The notes below the pieces were generated by a model. It was not told the DNA's origin, did not search any database, and saw only the letters and a list, made by a program, of their open reading frames with translations. Of a DNA stretch of 5,033 bases, positions 1-4,660 are shown piece by piece (within the stretch, counting starts at the first letter, position 1; each line of letters begins with the position of its first letter). The stretch covers positions 1 to 5,033 of the forward strand of contig JANLHD010000147.1 in the NCBI GenBank assembly GCA_024653865.1, written 5' to 3'. Position numbers and translations under genes: made by a program. The DNA comes from an archaeon (GTDB lineage Archaea > Iainarchaeota > Iainarchaeia > Iainarchaeales > Iainarchaeaceae).

Positions 1-384
1 CATGGAAAACTCGCCAAACCAGACCCTTCAGCATTAATCATGGCGTATAAGCAAATCTCGGCGCATGTCCTTAGCCAAAAAAGCGAGCGGGTGCGACTCG
101 AAGAGGAACGCATGCTCTCAGAATGGGCGGGTCCGGAAACCGCAAAAAAGGTAATAGCCGGATTATCCAAAGGTGACGTATTTATGATTAGCCTGAATGA
201 CCCAAAAGTCACACTAAAATTGTTGGTAATTCCAAAAAATTTCCTAACTACAAAAGAGGCGCGAAAGATATCCCCGCATTTTAGGGGCTTTAAAATAATA
301 GAAGAACATCAATTCGAAAAATTAGTCAGGAAAAATCTAGGAATAATCAATGCATTGCAAGGATTCATAAGCCAGAAAGACTAA
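1..384 (+). CDS. Unrecognised protein, C-terminal part (5' end off the window)
   Basis: The frame is open from base 1 to the TAA at 382-384, giving 127 visible residues. The first ATG (position 40) has no ribosome binding site or TATA-like box in front of it, and the 13 codons before it (HGKLAKPDPSALI) contain no stop, so this is more likely the tail of a longer gene than a complete 114-aa protein. The visible part is charged and mostly helical (LSQKSERVRLEEERMLSEW), followed by a hydrophobic beta-like stretch (GDVFMISLNDPKVTLKLLVIP) and a Lys/Arg-rich C-terminus. The pattern of a short 'G-D-V-hydrophobic' strand followed by 'K-V-hydrophobic' recalls the C-terminal end of HerA/VirB4-like ATPases, but no Walker motif is inside the window and this is only a weak impression. 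It converges on the nitroreductase gene, with 29 bp between the two stop codons. Confidence 0.7.
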   Translation, partial: HGKLAKPDPSALIMAYKQISAHVLSQKSERVRLEEERMLSEWAGPETAKKVIAGLSKGDVFMISLNDPKVTLKLLVIPKNFLTTKEARKISPHFRGFKIIEEHQFEKLVRKNLGIINALQGFISQKD

Positions 385-403
385 CCTCTTGGATATGTAC
401 TGC

Positions 404-410
404 AAAAAAA
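404..410 (-). terminator. Oligo-T termination signal after the nitroreductase gene
   Basis: On the minus strand a run of seven T residues begins a few bases after the TAA of the nitroreductase gene (stop at 414-416). Archaeal RNA polymerase commonly terminates at such U-tracts without needing a hairpin. No stable stem precedes it. It lies in the 29-bp gap between two convergent genes, where termination is expected. Confidence 0.45.
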
Positions 411-413
411 TAT

Positions 414-968
414 TTAGATAAACTCCATTACTTCACCAAGGGCTTTTTTCGGCTTTTTCTGCGGCTCCTCGTCCGGATAACCGTAAAATAATACGAGCAT
501 CACAAAACCCTTTTTCTCGCCAATGAGTTCTGCGATTCGTTCGCGGTCCTCTTCTTGCGTTGTCGCGGCAATTGCCTGCAAGGAGCCAAGACCCAAAGAA
601 ATTGCGGCAAGGTTCATGTTCTGCGCCGCCATGGCGCAGCTATACAACAAGCCCTTGTCCTCGGATTCGCACACAAGAATTATTGGCACCGCGATTTCAA
701 CAAAAGAAGTGTCCTGCTCGTACAAACCCTGCTTTTTACGCGCATCCGCATAAATTTCACGCAGGATTTTTTTCTTTTCGGGGTCCTCAAGAACAACGAA
801 TTTCCACGGCTGCTTGTTGAATGAACTCGGCGCCGTGATTCCGGCGGCAACAATTTTTTCTATAAGTTCGCGCGGAACTTTTTTGTTTTTGAATTTGCGC
901 ACGCTCCTGCGCGAGAGCATGAGCGAGTAGAGCGAGCCGTAATCCATTCTGTTCTTGAGGACAACCAT
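414..968 (-). CDS. Nitroreductase family FMN-dependent oxidoreductase
   Basis: A 184-aa protein of the short nitroreductase fold class (usually 170-220 aa), flavoproteins that use NAD(P)H to reduce nitro, quinone or other electron-poor compounds; the true substrate cannot be read from sequence. Visible family marks: RRSVRKF at residues 20-26 (the FMN-phosphate-binding basic patch), APSSFNKQPWKFVVL at 46-60 (the typical 'P-S-x-x-N-x-Q-P-W' FMN/dimer motif), a helix with ASxGLGS-like sequence at 110-130, and a C-terminal VLFYGYPDEEPQKKP segment at 159-173 matching the usual 'G-Y-P' end strand. The frame extends upstream to 1355, but the start is placed at ATG 968 because GGAGGT lies 10 nt before it (979-984); the next ATG (947) would be 31 nt away, and the longer versions lie antisense to the next gene. 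It is cytoplasmic, with no signal peptide. It is transcribed divergently from the unknown gene at 1018. Confidence 0.93.
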   Translation of the reverse strand: MVVLKNRMDYGSLYSLMLSRRSVRKFKNKKVPRELIEKIVAAGITAPSSFNKQPWKFVVLEDPEKKKILREIYADARKKQGLYEQDTSFVEIAVPIILVCESEDKGLLYSCAMAAQNMNLAAISLGLGSLQAIAATTQEEDRERIAELIGEKKGFVMLVLFYGYPDEEPQKKPKKALGEVMEFI

Positions 969-978
969 AATTAGAAAT

Positions 979-984
979 ACCTCC
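979..984 (-). promoter_or_regulatory. Ribosome binding site GGAGGT deciding the nitroreductase start
   Basis: On the minus strand GGAGGT sits 10 nt before ATG 968. It is a full match to the archaeal anti-Shine-Dalgarno sequence (16S end CACCUCC). It excludes the longer frame that reaches to 1355 and favours ATG 968 over ATG 947. Confidence 0.8.
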
Positions 985-996
985 AAAACATTTAAT
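985..996 (+). promoter_or_regulatory. Likely BRE/TATA element for the gene at 1018 (overlapping divergent promoter)
   Basis: AAAACATTTAAT has a purine-rich BRE-like part followed by an A/T box centred near 993, about 25 bp before ATG 1018. This is the spacing expected if transcription begins at or next to that ATG, giving a leaderless mRNA. The same nine bases AAAACATTT occur at 1832-1840 in the same position ahead of the next gene. On the minus strand the same A/T block could also serve the nitroreductase, so the two promoters probably overlap. Confidence 0.5.
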
Positions 997-1017
997 TTCC
1001 ATATGCGAACACGAAAG

Positions 1018-1788
1018 ATGCAAGGGTACTCATACAAAAGCAGGGGAAAAGGGGCGCCTGTTGTTCGGTTCACTTCTAAAGGGTTGGAGGGCGCCGCGAA
1101 ATCGCCTTCCGGGATAGCAAAAGAATTTGGCTTACCGGAAAAAAATGCGCATGCATTTCTCTCCAAACTGCAAAGGCGCGTGGAGTCCATGGCAAAGCAA
1201 TCGGCAAGAGGGGAAAAGGCGACTGATTCATTTGTGGAGCTTGGCGTTCCCAATCCAAACTCAAAATTCTCCGAACACAGCCTGCTGTTCCGCGTAAGGC
1301 ACGACCCGAGAAACCCAGAAGTTTTTACGCTAAGGCAGGCAGGAGTCGGGCACACGATTCTTGCAATCAGGGACGAACGTGACCCGCACGGAAAACTAGA
1401 CCCCTACGAACGACTGAAATTAATATTGGAATCCGGGTTCAGAAGAACCGATTTTCCCAATGCCTCAAGGTCCGGTTCGTATGATTCAATCCATGCAAAA
1501 TCCAATTTAAAAGGACGCCAAGGCGATAGCTATGTCCTTTGGTTTTTGTCGCCCTATGAATCCTCAATTGCTTACAAGAATGATTATGCGGGGTTGCCAT
1601 CATCGCCTCCACGGCAAGTTTCGAAAATAACAATCAGGCTTGCCGCAAACCTTGTGGAAGAGCAAATTAGGGCGCGGATAAAAGAATACAAAATGGAACT
1701 CGCAAAATTCGGAAAACCAATTGAATTTGTCGCATCAAAAAAAAGGGTTGCCTACGCAAAAGACGGCGAACAAATCAGGTTGCTTTGA
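1018..1788 (+). CDS. Unrecognised protein of about 256 aa
   Basis: I do not recognise a family. Possible starts are TTG 955, ATG 1003 and ATG 1018. ATG 1018 is preferred because an A/T box at 985-996 lies about 25 bp upstream and no ribosome binding site precedes any candidate; TTG 955 would overlap the start of the divergent nitroreductase. The N-terminal third is basic and helical (AKEFGLPEKNAHAFLSKLQ, then RRVESMAKQSARGEK). The middle has FRVRHDP, TILAIRDERDPHGKLDPYE and a helix LKLILESGF followed by a Ser/Arg-rich loop. The last third has a strand-like YVLWFLSPYESSIAY, then KITIRLAANLVEEQIRARIKEY, and a short basic tail. There is no signal peptide or membrane segment, and no metal-site cysteine pattern. 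The order 'helix ILESGF, loop, strand, S-P-Y-E' faintly recalls the ADP-ribosyltransferase fold, but this is a guess. Codon use is like its neighbours. Confidence 0.8.
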   Translation: MQGYSYKSRGKGAPVVRFTSKGLEGAAKSPSGIAKEFGLPEKNAHAFLSKLQRRVESMAKQSARGEKATDSFVELGVPNPNSKFSEHSLLFRVRHDPRNPEVFTLRQAGVGHTILAIRDERDPHGKLDPYERLKLILESGFRRTDFPNASRSGSYDSIHAKSNLKGRQGDSYVLWFLSPYESSIAYKNDYAGLPSSPPRQVSKITIRLAANLVEEQIRARIKEYKMELAKFGKPIEFVASKKRVAYAKDGEQIRLL

Positions 1789-1803
1789 AGGCATTTAATG
1801 AGC

Positions 1804-1810
1804 TTTTTTT
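1804..1810 (+). terminator. Oligo-T termination signal after the gene at 1018
   Basis: Seven consecutive T residues begin 16 nt after the TGA at 1786-1788, as expected for an archaeal U-tract terminator. No hairpin was found. The next gene downstream has its own promoter, which fits termination here. Confidence 0.5.
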
Positions 1811-1831
1811 ATTGCCATTGATTTTGAAAAA

Positions 1832-1847
1832 AAAACATTTTTATATG
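1832..1847 (+). promoter_or_regulatory. BRE/TATA promoter for the gene at 1868, leaderless start
   Basis: AAAACATTTTTATATG contains an A-rich BRE-like stretch and the TATA box TTTTTATAT (1838-1846), centred about 25-26 bp before ATG 1868. That is the classic archaeal TATA-to-transcription-start distance, so the mRNA should begin at or within a base or two of the ATG. No ribosome binding site is present between the TATA box and the ATG, which agrees. This is the clearest promoter in the window. Confidence 0.7.
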
Positions 1848-1867
1848 CGTGAAGTCCTGATAGGTTC

Positions 1868-2359
1868 ATGCCGAGAAAAAGGAATCTTGATAAAGTTCAT
1901 GAGCTAATGAGTTTTCACGTTCCGGGTGATGCCAAACGCACAAAGTTGCGTGTGACCCCAAAGGGCCCGCCGTATGAGGCTGAAAGAAGAAGAATTAACC
2001 CACCGCGTGCATATGAGCTGGCCAAAACAGGGGAGATAAAAGGCACTGCACGCGAGCTTTTTGTGAATTTGGGTGTCGAGGCACGCGGGCTTGGCACAAA
2101 AAAAGCCGCAAAACGCAGGAAATACAGCTCCAAACCAGAGAAGGAAAAAAATTATTTAAAAAACTTGGTTCAACGATTTGTTGACGGGCAAATAACCAAA
2201 AATGATTACAAGGCACTAAGGGCAGAATTTCTAAAATTCAAGGGGAAAAAAACTTTCTGGGAAAATTCGCCCGAACTGGCGGCACTTCCAAAGCCATCAA
2301 TTACAAAGAGGGTTAAATGGCGTGCGCAAAAACTTGCCAAAAAGATTAGGCACGAATAA
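1868..2359 (+). CDS. Very basic unrecognised protein, 163 aa
   Basis: I do not recognise this protein. It is strikingly basic: about 44 of 163 residues are Lys or Arg against about 17 Asp or Glu, which suggests binding to RNA or DNA or association with the ribosome (inference only). The first 50 residues look extended and proline-containing (RVTPKGPPYEAERRRINPP). The middle has TARELFVNLGV and a Lys/Arg cluster TKKAAKRRKYSSKPEKEK (about 77-94). A short amphipathic section, LVQRFVDGQITKNDYKALRAE, resembles the SHOCT-type 'hydrophobic-x-x-G-x-I-T-x-x-E/D-Y/F-x-x-x-K/R' pattern. The C-terminus is Lys-rich (SITKRVKWRAQKLAKKIRHE). No zinc-finger cysteines (no Cys at all), no membrane segment. ATG 1868 is chosen because a TATA box lies 25-26 bp upstream, giving a leaderless mRNA. 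The gene is tail-to-tail with ilvE, with 6 bp between stop codons. Confidence 0.82.
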   Translation: MPRKRNLDKVHELMSFHVPGDAKRTKLRVTPKGPPYEAERRRINPPRAYELAKTGEIKGTARELFVNLGVEARGLGTKKAAKRRKYSSKPEKEKNYLKNLVQRFVDGQITKNDYKALRAEFLKFKGKKTFWENSPELAALPKPSITKRVKWRAQKLAKKIRHE

Positions 2360-2365
2360 CCAAAA

Positions 2366-3283
2366 TTATTTTTCCACGTAATCAAGCCACTTCTCGAACT
2401 TTTTGTCCTTGCCGTGGATGATGTCATAAAAGCGTGCCTGCAGTTTCTTCGTAACCTGCCCTGGCTTTCCCGCGCCTATTGTGCGGTTATCAACCTCGCG
2501 AATCGGCGTCACCTCCGCCGCGGTGCCCGTGAGAAAAGCCTCGTCCGAAATGTAGAGCTGGTCTCTTGTGAACAATTCCTCGCGCGCCTCTATTCCTTCC
2601 GCCGCAGCGACTTCAAGCATTGATTTGCGCGTGATTCCCTCAAGCGCGTTCGTTGCTGGCGGCGTAATTAAAACGCCGTCGCGCACAATGAAAATATTTT
2701 CGCCAGAGCACTCGGAAATATACCCCTGTGCATCGAGCATAATTGCCTCATCATAGCCTGCATTTAGCGCCTCCATTTTTGCAAGCGTGGAATTAACGTA
2801 ATTGCCCGTGGTCTTCGATTTTGTTAGCATCACATTCACGTGGTGCCTTGTGTACGAGGAAATTTTCATCCGAATGCCGTTCTTCACCCCGTCCTCGCCT
2901 AGGTATACGCCCCAAGGCCAGGCCGCTATTGCGGAATCGACGCCGCATTTTCCCGTGGCAAGGCCCATCTGGCCGTAGCCGAAATAAACAATCGGCCTTA
3001 TGTAGCATTCCTTGAGTTTGTTTTTGCTAACAACCGCCTTGCACGCATCCTCATATTCTTTTTGCGTGAAATTCGCCTTCACCTGCACAATGTGCGCCGA
3101 ATCCAAGAGCCTTTTCACGTGGTCCTTTAGGCGAAATATTGCAGGCCCCTTTGGGGTGTCGTAGCACCTTATGCCTTCGAACACCGCGGTCCCATAATGC
3201 AGCGAGTGCGTGAGGACATGTATTTTTGCGTCCTTCCAGGGAACCATTTTCCCGTTCATCCAGATGAATTCGGTTTCTTCCAA
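2366..3283 (-). CDS. ilvE: Branched-chain amino acid aminotransferase
   Basis: A 305-aa fold-type IV PLP aminotransferase, close to the usual length of about 300. It transfers the amino group between Leu, Ile or Val and 2-oxoglutarate, in the cytoplasm; the Val product 2-oxoisovalerate also feeds pantothenate synthesis. Visible marks: SLHYGTAVFEGIR at 27-39, Arg58 in HVKRLLDSA (PLP phosphate), YIRP at 94-97, the PLP-binding lysine Lys157 in SKTTGNYVNSTLAKMEA, YISECSGENIF at 188-198 with Glu191 contacting the PLP ring, NALEGITRKS at 212-221 and LTGTAAEVTPI at 251-261. All key residues are present. The start is TTG 3283, because AAGGTG lies 8 nt upstream and the protein then begins a few residues before the conserved IWMNGKMVPW; the next ATG (codon 9) would cut into that motif. 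A TATA-like box at 3321-3328 suggests its own promoter. D-amino acid aminotransferase and aminodeoxychorismate lyase share the fold but fit less well. Confidence 0.96.
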   Translation of the reverse strand: MEETEFIWMNGKMVPWKDAKIHVLTHSLHYGTAVFEGIRCYDTPKGPAIFRLKDHVKRLLDSAHIVQVKANFTQKEYEDACKAVVSKNKLKECYIRPIVYFGYGQMGLATGKCGVDSAIAAWPWGVYLGEDGVKNGIRMKISSYTRHHVNVMLTKSKTTGNYVNSTLAKMEALNAGYDEAIMLDAQGYISECSGENIFIVRDGVLITPPATNALEGITRKSMLEVAAAEGIEAREELFTRDQLYISDEAFLTGTAAEVTPIREVDNRTIGAGKPGQVTKKLQARFYDIIHGKDKKFEKWLDYVEK

Positions 3284-3291
3284 AAATCAAA

Positions 3292-3297
3292 CACCTT
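3292..3297 (-). promoter_or_regulatory. Ribosome binding site AAGGTG supporting the TTG start of ilvE
   Basis: On the minus strand AAGGTG ends 8 nt before TTG 3283. GGTG is the core of the archaeal Shine-Dalgarno sequence. No ATG lies at a suitable distance, so this site decides for the unusual TTG start. Confidence 0.7.
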
Positions 3298-3320
3298 TAC
3301 GCAGAATTTTGCACGAATAG

Positions 3321-3328
3321 TTATTTAA
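3321..3328 (-). promoter_or_regulatory. TATA-like box for ilvE
   Basis: On the minus strand TTAAATAA is centred near 3325. Transcription about 26 bp downstream would start near 3299, giving a leader of about 16 nt that just contains the AAGGTG ribosome binding site. The box sits 3 bp past the stop of the same-strand gene at 3332, so ilvE is probably not simply read through from it. Confidence 0.5.
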
Positions 3329-3331
3329 GCC

Positions 3332-3820
3332 TTAAGCCGCGCTGCGAAAACCCGTTTTAATGGAAATTAGCTGCAGGAGATATTTTGTCGCCATAATGTT
3401 ATTCAGGAATTTGTCCTTAACATACAATGAATAATCGGCATTTTTTTCTTCCCTAAGATATTGCTGTGCCAGGGCAATTCCCGCCTGATATTCTGAATAC
3501 GCCTTATGGAATTTTGGTATGACTTTTTCCTTATTTTTCAGCTTTGCAATAAACGAGTCCACCAACACATTGCGCTCATCCGAACCGAGTTTTGCAAAGC
3601 CTTCGGGAGTTACGATATTTGCCTGCCTGAGAAGCTTTTGGGTTTCTTTAGAGCAAAACTCCCTTAAAAAAAATTCGTTGTGCCTAAGAATTGATGCCTC
3701 GTTTTTTTCGTGCATCCCAAGCATTGCCCGCCTGAACCGCTCTTGCGGGCTTACGCCCCGTGCACGTGCTCGAAATTGCACATCCCTTAAAGCGCGCATA
3801 ATTCTGTTTGCAAATCTCAT
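3332..3820 (-). CDS. Unrecognised Arg-rich helical protein, 162 aa
   Basis: No family is recognised. The protein is predicted by eye to be almost wholly alpha-helical. The first 31 residues hold 10 arginines (RFANRIMRALRDVQFRARAR, then ERFRRAM), which could bind nucleic acid or acidic lipids. The middle (EKNEASILRHNEFFLREFCSKETQ) and the C-terminal half (FIAKLKNKEKVIPKFHKAYS; YVKDKFLNNIMATKYLLQLI) are amphipathic helices, the latter hydrophobic but too broken by charges to be a clear membrane segment. It has one cysteine and no recognisable catalytic motif. ATG 3820 is used as the start; ATG 3799 (MRALRDV) is an alternative, and neither has a good ribosome binding site. A TATA-like TTTAAATA at 3850-3857 is about 33 bp upstream, so the leader would be very short. 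It is divergent from panB and 48 bp upstream of ilvE on the same strand. Confidence 0.75.
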   Translation of the reverse strand: MRFANRIMRALRDVQFRARARGVSPQERFRRAMLGMHEKNEASILRHNEFFLREFCSKETQKLLRQANIVTPEGFAKLGSDERNVLVDSFIAKLKNKEKVIPKFHKAYSEYQAGIALAQQYLREEKNADYSLYVKDKFLNNIMATKYLLQLISIKTGFRSAA

Positions 3821-3834
3821 AACATCAATAATAG

Positions 3835-3857
3835 AATTAATTTTGGTTTTATTTAAA
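3835..3857. promoter_or_regulatory. Shared A/T-rich divergent promoter region
   Basis: The 71 bp between the gene at 3332-3820 and the ATG at 3892 contain two TATA-like blocks, AATTAATTTT (3835-3844) and TTTTATTTAAA (3847-3857). Read leftwards, TTTAAATA at 3850-3857 would place a start near 3826, just ahead of ATG 3820. Read rightwards, the first block would place a start near 3865, leaving a short leader that includes the ribosome binding site at 3876-3882. Assignment of each block to a direction is uncertain. Confidence 0.4.
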
Positions 3858-3875
3858 GTTTCCCCGAGGGACCAA

Positions 3876-3882
3876 GAGGAGG
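3876..3882 (+). promoter_or_regulatory. Strong ribosome binding site GAGGAGG, 9 nt before ATG 3892
   Basis: GAGGAGG is followed by a 9-nt A-rich spacer and ATG 3892. It is one of the two best Shine-Dalgarno sites in the window, yet the frame it serves closes after 11 codons. It lies 49 nt before the panB ATG at 3932, too far to act on that start directly. Confidence 0.75.
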
Positions 3883-3891
3883 AAAAAACAG

Positions 3892-3927
3892 ATGCGATTC
3901 ATTAAAAGCAATTATTGCGCATGTTAG
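3892..3927 (+). other. 11-codon frame in front of panB: probable displaced N-terminus of PanB
   Basis: ATG 3892 reads MRFIKSNYCAC and stops at TAG 3925-3927, four bases before the panB ATG at 3932. It has the strong ribosome binding site. If one A is removed from the AAAA run at 3904-3907, the frame becomes MRFIKAIIAHVRN and continues straight into panB. In known PanB proteins about 15-20 residues ending in 'R-x-M-K/x' precede the conserved I-V-M-x-T-A-Y-D-Y segment, and the restored sequence supplies residues of that kind. Alternatives are a genuine leader peptide coupled to panB translation, or a programmed +1 shift. The frame itself is certain; the interpretation is inference. Confidence 0.55.
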
Positions 3928-3931
3928 GAAT

Positions 3932-4660
3932 ATGCATGCAAAAAAAATTGTTATGGTGACCGCCTATGATTACCCTTCCGCAAAAATAGCAAACGCCGCC
4001 GACGTTGACATGATTCTTGTTGGCGACTCCGCCGCGAACGTAATACACGGAATGAAAAGCACCAAAGAAATCGGAATGCACGAAATGCTTTTGCACGTTG
4101 CCGCGGTTTCGCGCTCAAAGCCAAAAGCGCTCGTTGTTGCGGACATGCCATATGGTTCGGACACAACCCCCCTAAAGGCACTGGGCAATGCACGGCTATT
4201 CATTAAGGCGGGCGCCGGCGCCGTGAAAATAGAGGGTGCAAAGCCGCAGGCCATCGAGGCAATTGCAAAGGCGGGAATTTTGGCAATGGGCCATTTGGGC
4301 TACCTTCCGCAAACCGCGGAAAAACCCGCTGTTGAGAGGGACGAAAAAGCGCTTTTGAGGGACGCCAAGGCGCTCGAAGCCGCCGGCGCATCCTGGATCG
4401 TGCTCGAACTCGTGCCGGAAAAGATCGCAAAAAAAATTTCACAAACAATTTCAATTCCAACAATTGGAATCGGCGCGGGAAGGTATTGCTCTGGCCAGGT
4501 GCTCGTGTTCCACGACATTTTGGGCCTTGGAGACCCGGATTTTAACCCGAAGTTTTTGAAAAAATACGCCTCTCTCGGGGAGGGCGCTGTCAAGGCGATT
4601 AAAAAATATGCAAAAGAAGTGCGCGAAGGAAAGTTCCCGGAGAAAAAAAATGTTTATTGA
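3932..4660 (+). CDS. panB: 3-methyl-2-oxobutanoate hydroxymethyltransferase (ketopantoate hydroxymethyltransferase)
   Basis: This cytoplasmic TIM-barrel enzyme transfers a hydroxymethyl group from 5,10-methylenetetrahydrofolate (or an archaeal pterin equivalent) to 2-oxoisovalerate, the first committed step to pantothenate and CoA. Visible marks: KIVMVTAYDYPSAKIA at 5-20, ILVGDS with Asp32, LVVADMPYGS with Asp71, AVKIEG with Glu101 (the three residues matching the Mg2+-site acids of bacterial PanB), MGHLG with His121, the catalytic-base Glu159 in VLELVP, and PTIGIGAGRYCSGQVLVFHD at 176-195. From ATG 3932 it is 242 aa, short of the usual 260-280. The N-terminus lacks about 13-20 residues that can be recovered from the frame at 3892 by one base change. 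The segment after His121 (128-142) is about seven residues shorter than usual and lacks the GGY-VQG motif. No ribosome binding site is suitably placed for ATG 3932. Its stop overlaps the convergent gene by 7 bp. Confidence 0.95.
   Translation: MHAKKIVMVTAYDYPSAKIANAADVDMILVGDSAANVIHGMKSTKEIGMHEMLLHVAAVSRSKPKALVVADMPYGSDTTPLKALGNARLFIKAGAGAVKIEGAKPQAIEAIAKAGILAMGHLGYLPQTAEKPAVERDEKALLRDAKALEAAGASWIVLELVPEKIAKKISQTISIPTIGIGAGRYCSGQVLVFHDILGLGDPDFNPKFLKKYASLGEGAVKAIKKYAKEVREGKFPEKKNVY

Noticed and set aside
955..1017. Earlier starts (TTG 955, ATG 1003) for the gene at 1018
   Set aside because: TTG 955 would overlap the nitroreductase start and its ribosome binding site. ATG 1003 would leave the TATA-like box only about 10 bp away. 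ATG 1003 is not fully excluded.
969..1355. Long upstream extension of the nitroreductase frame (total 313 aa)
   Set aside because: The extension lies antisense to the gene at 1018, reads like low-complexity non-protein sequence, and the GGAGGT site points to ATG 968.
1018..2359. Possible relationship between the two unknown plus-strand genes (FVELGV in one, FVNLGV in the other)
   Set aside because: The match is only about six residues, with nothing else aligned around it; chance is the better explanation.
2414..3015. Several plus-strand frames of 60-70 codons inside ilvE
   Set aside because: They are shadows of a strongly conserved minus-strand gene and have no ribosome binding sites or recognisable motifs.
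3519..3905. Plus-strand frame of 128 codons antisense to the gene at 3332-3820
   Set aside because: Its composition is Ser/Phe/Leu-rich as expected for antisense, it lacks a ribosome binding site, and it would run through the divergent promoter region. The minus-strand reading has a more natural protein composition.
3951..4593. Minus-strand frames of 64-97 codons inside panB
   Set aside because: They are antisense to a well-conserved enzyme, with Arg/Pro/Ser-rich composition typical of shadow frames.
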